Part shown: piece by piece, positions 17,123-26,739 of the stretch | Layout: every line of letters starts with the position of its first letter | How positions within the stretch are numbered: position 1 is the first letter of the stretch | DNA from: JBOFIQ01 sp051654905 | Lineage (GTDB): Bacteria; Actinomycetota; Actinomycetes; Propionibacteriales; Propionibacteriaceae | Direction: 5' to 3' | Assembly: GCA_051654905.1 (NCBI GenBank) | Contig: JBOFYY010000110.1 | Span: 1-64,000, forward strand | DNA: 64,000 bases | Position numbers and translations under genes: made by a program | The notes under the pieces: generated by a model | Database searches by the model: none | Seen by the model: the letters and a program-made list of their open reading frames with translations, nothing else | Told to the model about the DNA's origin: nothing

Positions 17123-17218
17123 CCATTGAGGTATTGGTTTATCTGCGATAGTGAGGGAATAGGCTGTGCAGTAATGATGTTGTACTAGCACAGTCTTTAG
17201 CCATATCAAGGAGTCCTC

Positions 17219-17431
17219 ATGATGATCCAGAAGTACATTATTTCCGGTATGACCTGCGGTAACTGCGTCAAGCACGTCACCGAAGAAGTTGCTGACCTCC
17301 CCGGCGTAACAAAAGTAGAGATCCTGCTTGACGGTGGACATATGACACTGACAGTTTCCGAACCGCTAACTTTCGACGTCGTTAAAGCTGCGGTCATCGA
17401 AGCAGGTAACTATGAGGTCGTTGCAGTCTAA
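17219..17431 (+). CDS. copZ: copper chaperone CopZ
   Basis: A 70-residue heavy-metal-associated domain protein that carries Cu(I) in the cytoplasm and hands it to the copper ATPase. The metal site GMTCGNCVKHV is at about residues 9-19. AAGGAG (17208-17213) precedes two consecutive ATG codons (17219, 17222); either could be used. The stop overlaps the copA start by one base, so the two are coupled. No CsoR- or CopY-type repressor gene is adjacent, and I could not identify a known copper operator. The only symmetry upstream is the CTGTGC...GCACAG pair at 17164-17193. Confidence 0.92.
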   Translation: MMIQKYIISGMTCGNCVKHVTEEVADLPGVTKVEILLDGGHMTLTVSEPLTFDVVKAAVIEAGNYEVVAV

Positions 17432-19659
17432 TGTCAGATAATGCTCAAGTCAGCCTGCATCTATCAGGCATGACTTGTGCCTCATGTGCAGCAAGAATCG
17501 AAAAGAAACTTAACAAAGTTGCTGGTGTTAGCGCGATCGTCAATTACGCAACGGAAAAAGCACAGGTCACTTTTAGTGAACCGGTGACAGTTGCGGATCT
17601 GATTGCAACCGTACAAGGTGCTGGCTATGGCGCTAGCGTTCCTGACCAAGGAATAGAAGCCTCCGCAGACCAGCGATCGAAAGTATTGCAGCGGCGGCTT
17701 ATTGTGGCAGCAGTGCTATCGATTCCAGTCATTGTATGGGGAATGTTCAGTGCATTGCAGTTTTCCGGCTGGCAATGGGTGAGTTTAGCTCTAGCAACTC
17801 CAGTGGTGTTGTGGGCGGGTTGGCCCTTTCATCGTAGTGCTGCGCTTAATCTGCGACATGGTGCGTTCACTATGGATACGTTGGTATCTGTGGGCACATT
17901 GGCCGCTTATGGCTGGTCGTTGTGGGCGTTGATTGGTGGCGATGCTGGATCCTTGCATATGCGTCATGCGATGGCGTGGCGATTAGAACGCCATGCGGGC
18001 GCCGGAAGCGTTTATTTTGAGGCAGCAGCAGGCATTATTACGTTCATTTTGCTGGGGCGATGGCTTGAATCTCGGGCTAAAACTACCGCTGGTGCTGCAG
18101 TGAAAGCGTTGCTTACAGCTGGAGCTAAAGAAGTTACAGTTTTGCGGAGTGAGAATGATGGATCGGTGACAGAAGTCCCACGTCCAATTTCTGCTTTAGT
18201 CGTAGCGGACCTTTTCGTCGTAAAGCCGGGTGAAAAGATTGCTAGCGATGGGGTAATAGTTGAAGGGCGTGCGGCTATTGATACCAGTGTTGTGACGGGG
18301 GAGTCAGTTCCTCGCGAAGCAACAATTGGTGATGCTGTGATTGGTGGGACGGTCGCTACAGACGGCCGATTAGTTATCCGAGCAACTGCGGTGGGCGCTG
18401 ATACACAGCTAGCTCATATCGCTAAATTGGTAGAGCAAGCTCAGACTGGAAAAGCTCAAGCGCAGCGGTTAGCGGATCGAATTGCTGCTGTTTTCGTCCC
18501 GTGTGTGATGGGAATTTCTCTGGTTACGTTTATCGTCTGGTTACTGATCGGGGCGCCGTTAGCTACGGCAGTTGGTGCTGGAATTGCGGTTCTGATTATT
18601 GCTTGCCCATGTGCTCTGGGATTAGCTACGCCAACGGCACTGCTGGTGGGGACTGGTCGCGGCGCCCAGCTGGGGGTTTTACTAAAAGGCCCAGAGGCAT
18701 TGGAGCGCTCTGGTGGGATTGACACGATTGTTCTTGATAAAACAGGGACAGTTACTACCGGCGTCATGACGTTAGTGACGGCAGTTCCGTATGGGGTATC
18801 GCGACAGATCTTATTGACTGCCGCTGCTGCGGTAGAAAAGGGATCGGAACATCCGTTGGCGAGGGCGGTAGTGAAGGCGGCAGGGGATCGAGTCGGAGCT
18901 ATTCCGTTAGCAACAGATTTCCGTACCCGTGCCGGTAGCGGGGTGAGCGCTATTGTCGACGGCCGTGAGGTTTTTGTAGGAGCGCCGCGATTTATTGAAG
19001 CTGATGTTATTGGTCGCCCACCTGGCTACGATGCCGCTTTGGCTGAGGTGCTAGCGGCTGGGCAAACACCAGTAATTGTGGCGTGGGAACATCAGATACG
19101 AGGCGTGCTAGGTGTCGCCGATATAGTCAAGGAAACGTCACAGCAGGCAATTTCTGAGCTGCGGAAGCTTGGCTTGCAACCGATTCTCTTGACTGGGGAT
19201 CATGAGACGCCAGCTCATAATATTGCCTCCCAAGTTGGAGTTACGGAAGTTATCGCAGGGGTGCAGCCAGCAGAAAAAGCTGCCATAGTAGTTAAATTGC
19301 AGTCCCAAGGTAAGAAAGTGGCGATGGCTGGTGATGGCGTAAATGATGCTGCTGCGTTAGCTCAAGCAGATCTTGGTATTGCGATGGGGTCAGGCACTGA
19401 TGCTGCTATTGAGGCAGCAGATATTACGGTAATGGGTGAAGACCTTGGCCAGGTTGGGGTTGCGGTGCGGCTTGCGCGGGAAACTCTAAAAACAATCAAG
19501 GCAAACTTATGGTGGGCTTTTGGTTATAACGTTATTGCAATTCCGCTTGCGGCGGCCGGGTTTTTGACGCCAATGGTTGCAGGAGCATGTATGGCGTTTT
19601 CATCGGTTTTTGTAGTCTTACATTCTTTGCGATTGCGGAACTTTGATCGCGGTAAGTAG
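17431..19659 (+). CDS. copA: copper-exporting P1B-type ATPase CopA
   Basis: A 742-residue Cu(I) pump of the inner membrane. One N-terminal metal-binding domain (GMTCASCAARIEKK near 13-26) is followed by membrane helices. Other motifs in order are the actuator TGES, the transport-site CPC in IIACPCALGLATPTALL near 390, the phosphorylation motif DKTGTVTTG near 437, GSEHPLA (HP motif), and MAGDGVNDAAALAQADLGIA near 630. All catalytic motifs are intact. It forms a two-gene operon with copZ. A loop with several His and Met residues (MRHAMAWRLERHAGAG, about 177-192) before the third helix could be an extracellular copper-acquiring segment. Confidence 0.95.
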   Translation: MSDNAQVSLHLSGMTCASCAARIEKKLNKVAGVSAIVNYATEKAQVTFSEPVTVADLIATVQGAGYGASVPDQGIEASADQRSKVLQRRLIVAAVLSIPVIVWGMFSALQFSGWQWVSLALATPVVLWAGWPFHRSAALNLRHGAFTMDTLVSVGTLAAYGWSLWALIGGDAGSLHMRHAMAWRLERHAGAGSVYFEAAAGIITFILLGRWLESRAKTTAGAAVKALLTAGAKEVTVLRSENDGSVTEVPRPISALVVADLFVVKPGEKIASDGVIVEGRAAIDTSVVTGESVPREATIGDAVIGGTVATDGRLVIRATAVGADTQLAHIAKLVEQAQTGKAQAQRLADRIAAVFVPCVMGISLVTFIVWLLIGAPLATAVGAGIAVLIIACPCALGLATPTALLVGTGRGAQLGVLLKGPEALERSGGIDTIVLDKTGTVTTGVMTLVTAVPYGVSRQILLTAAAAVEKGSEHPLARAVVKAAGDRVGAIPLATDFRTRAGSGVSAIVDGREVFVGAPRFIEADVIGRPPGYDAALAEVLAAGQTPVIVAWEHQIRGVLGVADIVKETSQQAISELRKLGLQPILLTGDHETPAHNIASQVGVTEVIAGVQPAEKAAIVVKLQSQGKKVAMAGDGVNDAAALAQADLGIAMGSGTDAAIEAADITVMGEDLGQVGVAVRLARETLKTIKANLWWAFGYNVIAIPLAAAGFLTPMVAGACMAFSSVFVVLHSLRLRNFDRGK

Positions 19660-19767
19660 CTTTATAGAAAGCTGAGAAAATGCCTACTATTCCTGAGAAG
19701 TTTTCAGATATGGCTTGGTTATTGTCTATCGGTAAGTTACTCTAGATAGAGAACGACCCCACGGTGC

Positions 19768-20979
19768 GTGACGAAGCGTACCAACAAATCAACTACCCGT
19801 GGAGCCCTTTTGTCTAAGATTATTCCGCTTGCTGTTGCTGGTGCAGTTCTTACTGTTTCAGGCGGCATGATGGGCGCCTCCCAAGCGTTCGCTAAAGATG
19901 TCACCCTTGTTGTTGACGGTATCCCAACGCATGTTCGCGTGATGGATGCCACCGTCGCACAGGTTCTTATTTCGCAAAGAATTTCGCTATCAAATCGCGA
20001 TGTTGTTTCCCCGGCTGTGACCGAAAAGGTTGCTGACGGCTCCCAGATCACCGTCAATTTTGCTCGTCCGATTGAGATCACCTTAGACGGTAAGAAGCAA
20101 GAGCGCTGGACGACTGCCACGAACGTAGATAACGCGTTAGCGCAGTTGGCATTGCGTGCAGATAATGGACGTCTTTCGGTTTCACGTTCAATGGCTATTG
20201 GGCGCGATGGTTTAGCTTTTTCTCTCGATACTGCCCGTAAGGTAACGTTATCTAGCAAAGATGGCGACAAGCAGCTTGAACTAATTGGAACCGTTGGAGA
20301 TGCTCTTGCTGCAGCAGGTGTGGCTATCGATGCTGATGACAAAGTTGATCCAGGCACGAGCGAGCAGCTTGTCGATGGAATGACGATCAAAGTTGTTACT
20401 GTTGAAGTGAAACGTACTTCTAAAGCTGTCGAGATTCCATTTACGTCTTCCTCTAAAGAATCTTCTGAACTTGCTAAAGGTAAGACCCAAGTTGAAATAG
20501 CTGGTAAAGCTGGTCAGGTTATGGAGATTTGGGAAGAACGCCTAGAAAACGGAGTGACTGTTTCCAGCGTTAAGGTGGCAGAAGAGTCCCGTACCGAGCC
20601 TGTTAGCGAAGTTAAGCTCATAGGTACGAAAGTAACTGCCACTCCTGCTGCTGGCACAACTACTACTACGGATGCGGCGGTTGCAGCTCCGGTTGTTGCG
20701 GTATCTGGATCCCACAGCGATTGGATGGCTGCTGCCGGGATTGCAGCTTCAGACTGGCCTTATGTAGAGAAACTAATCGCTAAAGAGTCTGGCTGGAACC
20801 CCAATGCCATGAATGCTTATTCTGGTGCATGTGGGCTAGTCCAAGCTCTTCCGTGCTCGAAGCTAGGTGCTAACTGGAGCAATCCAGTGGTTGCTCTTCA
20901 GTGGGCTAACTCCTATGTAGCTCGTTGGGGTGGCTGGGCTGGCGCTTGGAACCACTCAGTTTCTTACGGCTGGTACTGA
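19768..20979 (+). CDS. secreted DUF348/G5 protein with lytic-transglycosylase-like domain (RpfB-related)
   Basis: A 403-residue exported wall-active protein. There is a basic N terminus and a hydrophobic signal segment (about 18-42, ending SQAFA). Then come DUF348-type repeats (from VTLVVDGIPTHVRVMD, repeated to about 200), a G5 domain (about 205-290), a Thr/Ala-rich linker, and a lysozyme-like domain (about 312-403) with IAKESGWNPNAMN carrying the candidate catalytic Glu. RpfB of mycobacteria has the same front half. The catalytic domain here is of the SLT type rather than the classical Rpf domain, so gene symbol rpfB is withheld. The GTG start lacks a clear ribosome-binding site. It probably cleaves peptidoglycan in growth or resuscitation. 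Confidence 0.85.
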   Translation: MTKRTNKSTTRGALLSKIIPLAVAGAVLTVSGGMMGASQAFAKDVTLVVDGIPTHVRVMDATVAQVLISQRISLSNRDVVSPAVTEKVADGSQITVNFARPIEITLDGKKQERWTTATNVDNALAQLALRADNGRLSVSRSMAIGRDGLAFSLDTARKVTLSSKDGDKQLELIGTVGDALAAAGVAIDADDKVDPGTSEQLVDGMTIKVVTVEVKRTSKAVEIPFTSSSKESSELAKGKTQVEIAGKAGQVMEIWEERLENGVTVSSVKVAEESRTEPVSEVKLIGTKVTATPAAGTTTTTDAAVAAPVVAVSGSHSDWMAAAGIAASDWPYVEKLIAKESGWNPNAMNAYSGACGLVQALPCSKLGANWSNPVVALQWANSYVARWGGWAGAWNHSVSYGWY

Positions 20980-20992
20980 GTTTAGAAAATAT

Positions 20993-21045
20993 CTAGTTGA
21001 GTAGGGGCTTAATTTCATAAAGAAATCAAGCCCCTACTCAACTAG
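20993..21045. terminator. bidirectional intrinsic terminator
   Basis: A perfect 18-bp stem (20993-21010 with 21028-21045) closes on a 17-base loop between two convergent genes, the G5/transglycosylase gene and the LuxR-type regulator. Short T-rich or A-rich stretches lie on both sides, so it can end transcripts from either direction. Confidence 0.8.
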
Positions 21046-21061
21046 TAAGAAATACTTTTCG

Positions 21062-23464
21062 CTATACGATTCCTAATGCTCGTGCCTGAGCTATAGCTTC
21101 AGCGCGATTGCCAACATTCATTTTCTTGTAGATGCGGCGTAAATGTGTTTTTAGCGTATTTTGGGTAATGAAAAGTTGTGCAGCAACTTCTCTAAGCGGA
21201 AAATCAGAAGCGATATGTTTCAGGACCTGACGCTCGGCTGCTGTTAGTGGAATCTGATCACGTCGGATAGAACTAGCTGAGCGAGTATGAAGAGCTCCTG
21301 GATTATTTAGCCCAAGTCGCTCAGCTATAACTCCTGCTCGCTGGAAAGCCAACATAGCAGATTCGCTGTCGCCAATCTGGTTAGCTGCAACACCATAGGT
21401 CATGAAAACTTTGAGATAGTGTTTATTGGGCACCAACAAGTTGGGATCGTCAATATAGCTACGAAGTATGGTCATAGCTGTCTCTGGTTTTGCTCGAGAA
21501 ATCTCTAAGCGTGCTCTACAGACTTGCGTAAGGATTTTTAGATCAGTTCTGTTAGCTGGTTGCAATTGCATTGTCATGATCTCGCGCTGAGCACGAATGC
21601 CATCCCCTAGTTCCATGGCACTGTTGTAAATTGCGTAAGCCAAAACATAGGATTGATATGGAGTAAGGGTATTAGAAGAACTAGCTCGATAACTTTCACA
21701 AAGTGTGATTGCGTGAGAGGCAGATCCTTCTTCTTGTAAGATCAGCGCTTTTAGCATGACGCGAAGAGGCTCTAGATAAGACTTAGATGCCTCTGGTAGC
21801 AAATCTTGTAAGGTCTGGTAATAGGTTCTTGCGGCAGTAGTATCACCTCGGTCAAGAGTGATAGTGGCTAGTGCCATAAGCGGAAATTCAGAAAACTGAG
21901 GAGCATGGTTAGACTCTTTAGTAATATCAAGAATTTCATTTGCTAGTCGAGAAGCAATATTTGTTTTTCCAATTAAAGCTTGTAAATAAGATACTGTTGC
22001 TTGAGCGAAATAAGAAAGCCATGATACTGAAAGTAATTGAGAATTAACCATAACTATCTGCATAACTTCACGGGCTTCAAAATGTTCACCATGAGCAAGT
22101 AGATATAGTCCATATTGTTCAAGGACTAAAGCTTTTTCTAGTGGGCGTAGATTGATTTCCCCATTTAGGACTTCTTTAGCAAAATCTGTAGCTTGATTAA
22201 TAATTTCTGCCTGTGTTGTGTAATTTGAGATAGATGCTATTTTAAGCAACATAGCAAACATTCGAGCGCGATCTGAATAGTTAGCATCTCTAGGTAGTGT
22301 GCTGAGAATGTCGGACATTGTTGCGGCATGTAACATCTCTGGAGATGTGAGAGAAATTATAAATACTCTTGCAATGCCTAGTAAAAAACTAGGTGGTAAG
22401 TGATGTGATAACTCATCAAACCATGTGGGTAAGTCTTTAAGATTTTTGCCTATTTTCTCTACAACTAGCTCAGTGGCAATATCGTAGGCAAGCTCGTGAT
22501 CTTGGGCTGAAACTGCTTGGTCTATGGCTTCTAGGGATCGTCCATGATGATGAAGCCAAGTTACTGCCTTATGACTTTGTAGATGATGATCATTTTTACC
22601 TCTAGAGTGTAAGGATTTTAGAAGGTAGCGGTGCAGAGCAGGATTCATGCCAATAGTATTTGCAGATGTCCATTCCAAGGGGATGCCAGTAGCAGCTAAC
22701 CGGGTCAAGCGAGCTGAAGCATCGCTATATCCCGTTAAATGAGCTGCTAGTTGTGGGGTGATATCGGTGGTTACTGCTAGATTTTCTAAGAAAGATAAAT
22801 CATCGGGTGTTATATCGCGTAGAACTTCTTCGTTTATATAATTATGGACGGCAGAATCAATTTGTTCACTGTGTCCCCAGCGAGGAGTCATTGATGAGTT
22901 AGCAATAAGCTCGGTAGCGATAGGCCAGCCATGGAAATAATCTTCAATTAAATCTAAATCCGTATCATTAATAATATGATTTTTACGAATAAGTTCTGCT
23001 GACTCATCTTTGGTAAGGCGTAAATCAGTGGAGTCAATCGTAACTAGATTGCCGCGAAGTGTAAAATATCTTAAAGATATAAGAGGCCTGTTGCGACCAG
23101 AGATTATAAGGAGAATCCTAGGGTCGGACTCAGTGAGATTAATTATATCGTCGAGAAGGGAAGGTTTTTTTAGTCTGTCGTGATTATCTATAATTAGAAG
23201 AAAAGGATCGGTTCCAGTGTTATTTGATACTAACTCGGCTATGCGATCGATATTATCTGATTGTTTCTCTTTTTGAATAATTACATTTATTCCGCGATCG
23301 TGAATCTTGGGATATCTTTCTGACCATGTTCTAATTAGAATAGATTTATTGTAGCCAGCTGGAGCAATAATAGTTGCAACCCGGCGATCAAGCAGATTAT
23401 CTAACTGCGTAATCAGGCGCTTTGGTACTGGAGTACCAGGATAAAATAGCGTCTCATTACACAT
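21062..23464 (-). CDS. large MalT/LuxR-type transcriptional regulator
   Basis: An 800-residue regulator with the layout of MalT-type STAND ATPases. There is an N-terminal NTPase (P-loop APAGYNKSI near 35-43, Walker B FLLIIDNHD near 90-98), a long helical region of TPR-like repeats (about 300-720), and a C-terminal LuxR DNA-binding domain (LTAAERQVLKHIASDFPLRE ... NTLKTHLRRIYKKMNVGNRA). The P-loop has Asn where most relatives have Gly before Lys. The gene is clearly richer in A and T than its neighbours and uses codons such as AAT, ATA and TTA freely, suggesting recent acquisition. A good AAGGAAA precedes the ATG. It lies 78 bp downstream of cydC; whether it controls the cyd operon is unknown. 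Confidence 0.85.
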   Translation of the reverse strand: MCNETLFYPGTPVPKRLITQLDNLLDRRVATIIAPAGYNKSILIRTWSERYPKIHDRGINVIIQKEKQSDNIDRIAELVSNNTGTDPFLLIIDNHDRLKKPSLLDDIINLTESDPRILLIISGRNRPLISLRYFTLRGNLVTIDSTDLRLTKDESAELIRKNHIINDTDLDLIEDYFHGWPIATELIANSSMTPRWGHSEQIDSAVHNYINEEVLRDITPDDLSFLENLAVTTDITPQLAAHLTGYSDASARLTRLAATGIPLEWTSANTIGMNPALHRYLLKSLHSRGKNDHHLQSHKAVTWLHHHGRSLEAIDQAVSAQDHELAYDIATELVVEKIGKNLKDLPTWFDELSHHLPPSFLLGIARVFIISLTSPEMLHAATMSDILSTLPRDANYSDRARMFAMLLKIASISNYTTQAEIINQATDFAKEVLNGEINLRPLEKALVLEQYGLYLLAHGEHFEAREVMQIVMVNSQLLSVSWLSYFAQATVSYLQALIGKTNIASRLANEILDITKESNHAPQFSEFPLMALATITLDRGDTTAARTYYQTLQDLLPEASKSYLEPLRVMLKALILQEEGSASHAITLCESYRASSSNTLTPYQSYVLAYAIYNSAMELGDGIRAQREIMTMQLQPANRTDLKILTQVCRARLEISRAKPETAMTILRSYIDDPNLLVPNKHYLKVFMTYGVAANQIGDSESAMLAFQRAGVIAERLGLNNPGALHTRSASSIRRDQIPLTAAERQVLKHIASDFPLREVAAQLFITQNTLKTHLRRIYKKMNVGNRAEAIAQARALGIV

Positions 23465-23542
23465 GAAGTTTCCTTATGATAGGTTCGATCACATCAGTAA
23501 ATACCTAAAAGTTACCTGCTATGGAAGTTATTAGCTAACTTC

Positions 23543-25126
23543 TTAGCTTAGTTTACGGTGAATAGTAACTTCGCTATGACACTGGGCTACCACATAAGGA
23601 TCATGGGTAATAACCATGCAGGGGGCAGTTCCTACAGCTTTCCAAATATCAGCCATCAGTGCTTCGGCAGTTTCAGCATCTAAATGTTCAGTCGGTTCAT
23701 CAAGAACCCAGATATCGAAATCTCCGATCAAAAGTCTTGCCAGAGCCACTCGACGAGCCTCGCCACCAGAAAGCGATGCGCCATGAGCTCCGACAGTCCG
23801 TTGCGGTGAAAGATTTAAACCGGCACGTTGTAAAGCATCAAGGACCTGCTCATCGGTGGCGTCCTTGTTACCTATTCGCACATTCTCGGCAAGAGACGTC
23901 GAAAAAATATAGGCATTCTGAGCCAAATATCCCACCTGGCCATGCACCTCAACTGTGCCAGCTTTGGCAGGGATCATTCCCAAGATCGTCGCCGCTAACG
24001 TAGTTTTTCCAACCCCAGAAGCTCCCGTAATCGCAATCCGATCGCCAGAAGTAAGCTGCACCTTAAGATCCTCGACAAGGACCTCAGCTGCTGGCCAGCC
24101 GAGACTGACATTTGCTAACGCTATCTTAGGTGCACCGTCTGTAACGGTAGTTGCTTGCTGATCGCCAGAACCTACCCGAGGAGTCAGCAATACCTCATTC
24201 ACGCGTTGTAATGCAGTATAGGAACGGGTCCAGGTTTGGGCGGCTTTAGCGAGATCGGCAAGGACTTCATGGAGTGCTAGCGGCGTCAATGCTAATACCG
24301 CCACCAGTCGTGGTTCCATAGCGCCACTAGCTACCGCACGTCCCCCAAACCACAACCCAGCACATACCGCTAAACCAGTGGCTATCATCTGTGCCCCAGC
24401 AGCTAGTCCGCGAACCCATGCCGACTGCGCTTCGGCGTCGCGGAGTCGTCGATCAGTAGCTAACAAAGCATTGTGTCGCTGATCCCAGCTACCGTAAGCG
24501 ACAAGATCGACAGCATTACGATGCAATTCCGAGGTTTGCTGTGCCAACTGCCCACGAATATCGACGGTGCCCGCATCGGCTTTTTCGGAAAGTCGCTGCG
24601 CACCCCATGGGGCAATGATTCCGCCAAAAAGTGCTGCTAGTAGCAGGATTACAGCATCGGGGGCATTAAAACATCCGAGGATAGTAGTGGTGCCACAAAT
24701 AACAACAAGCGCACTAGCGAATGGCAGTAGAACTCGGACGATGAGATCCATGACTGCATCAACATCAGAAACAATACGTGTTAAAAGATCACCGCGACGC
24801 TGCCCTAGAAGGGTAGTGTCTGCCAAGCTGCGGTAGATACGCAACCGTAGCGAACCCTGCATGCGCAATGCGATGCCATGTCCAACTAGCCGTTCCACGT
24901 AGCGCAAAACACCTCGGAAAATGCCACAAGCACGCACTCCCACAATCGCTACATTCAGATACATGATCGGGGGAGCTTCAGCCGCTCGCGACAGCAACCA
25001 TGCCGAAATAGCCATCAACGCCACACTGGCGCTAGATGCGCCAGCAGCCAGAAGAATAGCTAACAAAATGCGACGTCTAGAAGCTGAAACATCAGAGAGC
25101 AGATTGCGCCAGAGAACTATCATCAC
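23543..25126 (-). CDS. cydC: heterodimeric ABC exporter subunit CydC
   Basis: A 527-residue half transporter with six membrane helices (about 15-300) and a nucleotide-binding domain. Walker A is ITGASGVGKTTLAATILG, the signature is SLSGGEARRVALARLL, and Walker B is WVLDEPTEHLD. CydDC exports cysteine and glutathione to the periplasm and takes part in heme handling needed to assemble cytochrome bd oxidase. The ATG overlaps the cydD stop (ATGA). It is last in the cydABDC operon, which fixes its identity; alone it would look like a generic type 1 exporter. Confidence 0.92.
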   Translation of the reverse strand: MMIVLWRNLLSDVSASRRRILLAILLAAGASSASVALMAISAWLLSRAAEAPPIMYLNVAIVGVRACGIFRGVLRYVERLVGHGIALRMQGSLRLRIYRSLADTTLLGQRRGDLLTRIVSDVDAVMDLIVRVLLPFASALVVICGTTTILGCFNAPDAVILLLAALFGGIIAPWGAQRLSEKADAGTVDIRGQLAQQTSELHRNAVDLVAYGSWDQRHNALLATDRRLRDAEAQSAWVRGLAAGAQMIATGLAVCAGLWFGGRAVASGAMEPRLVAVLALTPLALHEVLADLAKAAQTWTRSYTALQRVNEVLLTPRVGSGDQQATTVTDGAPKIALANVSLGWPAAEVLVEDLKVQLTSGDRIAITGASGVGKTTLAATILGMIPAKAGTVEVHGQVGYLAQNAYIFSTSLAENVRIGNKDATDEQVLDALQRAGLNLSPQRTVGAHGASLSGGEARRVALARLLIGDFDIWVLDEPTEHLDAETAEALMADIWKAVGTAPCMVITHDPYVVAQCHSEVTIHRKLS

Positions 25127-26739
25127 TGAACCTCCACAACTGTGTCGGCAGCAGCAAGAACCGCGGGGCGATGGGAAACCACTAACGCACTCATGCCAGT
25201 ACGACGTAGCGACTTCAGTACGGTAGCTTCTGCATCAGCATCTAACCCGGCAGTTGGCTCGTCAAGAATCAACAAGCGTGCGCCGTGATCTAACCGCAGC
25301 AATGCCCGAGCAATACCTACTCGACGTTGTTCGCCAGCAGAAAGACCCTCGCTATCGTCGCCAACTAGACGTGATGGATCTAACGAAGCGCCACCAGCAC
25401 GCTCCAAAGCATCAATAACCTCAGCATCAGTTGCTTCAGCAAAACCTAGCCGCACATTGTCGGCGATAGTGCCAGCAACCATACCCGGGTTTTGCCCAAC
25501 CCAAGCAATATGGTTAAGCCATTGGCGACGATCAAGAGCAGCAATATCGCACCCAGCTACAGTGATCTGTCCCTGCGTGGGCTGAATAAACCCCATTAAT
25601 GCGTGCAATGCCGTAGATTTTCCGCCACCAGAATGTCCTGCGAGAGCCACAATATGCCCCAGAGGGATTGTCAGATTTAAGTTATTGAGAGCAGGATCGG
25701 CCGCATCAGGATAGGTGTGCCCTAAACCTTCCATACAGATTGTCGCGGCAGCAAAATCAATATCGGAATGAACTTCCGTAGCATGCTGAACCAACTCGCC
25801 TGCTTCAATGAGAGCGAAAGCTGAATTAGCCGCTGCAATTCCGTCAGCCGAATCGTGATAGTGCATTCCCACCTGGCGAACCGGAAGATAAACCTCAGGA
25901 GCCAACACTAAAATGAAAAGTCCGGTTTCAAAAGGTAAAGCGCCAGTAAGCACTCGCAAACCAATCCCTACCGCTACGACAGCAACCGACAATGTTGCAA
26001 GTAGCTCTAGGGCAAAAGAACTAAGGAAAGAAATCCGCAACGTAGCCATAGTTTCGACGCGGTTACGGTCCTCAATATCGGCTACGCCACGCTCTTGGGC
26101 ACGTGCGCGACCGAAAGCCTGAAGAGTAGGTAATCCAGCAATCAGATCAGCAAAATGACGTGCTAGCCGCTGCTGTAACGACCAACGCTTATCAACTCGA
26201 GATTGCGTAGTCCACCCAATTAACGCCATGAAAACTGGTATCAGCGGAAGCGTAACTGCCAAAATTACTGCTGAAATCCAATCTTTAGTCAAAATGGCAA
26301 AACCGACAATAAACGGAACAGTAGAAGCTAAAACAAGCTGCGGAAGAAACTTGGAAAAATAACCATCAAGAGCATCAAGCCCTTTAGTTATAAGCGTCAC
26401 CATATCCGCACCGGAATCAGGTGCTACTGGGGATTGTGCTCGCGCAGCAACCACATCAGAACGTAGCTGAGACTTGACCGCTGCCGCAGCTCGGTGAGAC
26501 AAAATCTGATTCAGCCAAATCAAAGCTGCTCGAGCTATAAAAATAGCCGCCAATCCCAGCAATGGGGCAAGCGGCGGCAGCTGATGGTTACGGAAAATAC
26601 CTACGATAAGAACAGACAACAGCCATGCTTGGCCAATGACCAAGATGGCTGTTGCAATGCCGACCCCGACCCCGGCCACCAGATATGTTCTGGTGGCGCG
26701 GGCTCGACGAAGTAAGCGCGGATCGACTGGAGGAGCCAC
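25123..26739 (-). CDS. cydD: heterodimeric ABC exporter subunit CydD
   Basis: A 538-residue half transporter, partner of CydC. Six membrane helices lie at about 15-310. The nucleotide-binding domain shows Walker A GHSGGGKSTALHALMGF, signature GLSAGEQRRVGIARALL and Walker B LLILDEPTAGLD. The CydD-type sequence SHRPAVLAAADTVVEV near the end is typical. The start codon follows the cydB stop without a gap, and the end overlaps the cydC start, so the four genes are one transcript. The order cydA-cydB-cydD-cydC matches actinobacteria and Bacillus. Confidence 0.92.
   Translation of the reverse strand: MAPPVDPRLLRRARATRTYLVAGVGVGIATAILVIGQAWLLSVLIVGIFRNHQLPPLAPLLGLAAIFIARAALIWLNQILSHRAAAAVKSQLRSDVVAARAQSPVAPDSGADMVTLITKGLDALDGYFSKFLPQLVLASTVPFIVGFAILTKDWISAVILAVTLPLIPVFMALIGWTTQSRVDKRWSLQQRLARHFADLIAGLPTLQAFGRARAQERGVADIEDRNRVETMATLRISFLSSFALELLATLSVAVVAVGIGLRVLTGALPFETGLFILVLAPEVYLPVRQVGMHYHDSADGIAAANSAFALIEAGELVQHATEVHSDIDFAAATICMEGLGHTYPDAADPALNNLNLTIPLGHIVALAGHSGGGKSTALHALMGFIQPTQGQITVAGCDIAALDRRQWLNHIAWVGQNPGMVAGTIADNVRLGFAEATDAEVIDALERAGGASLDPSRLVGDDSEGLSAGEQRRVGIARALLRLDHGARLLILDEPTAGLDADAEATVLKSLRRTGMSALVVSHRPAVLAAADTVVEVQ

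Noticed and set aside
17164..17193. Copper-responsive operator before copZ (CTGTGC...GCACAG)
   Set aside because: The arms are only 6 bp with an 18-bp gap and do not match CsoR or CopY sites; too weak to list as an operator.
19660..19767. ydaO-type cyclic di-AMP riboswitch before the G5/transglycosylase gene
   Set aside because: Such riboswitches are common before actinobacterial wall hydrolase genes, but the 108-bp leader is too short and lacks the conserved core.
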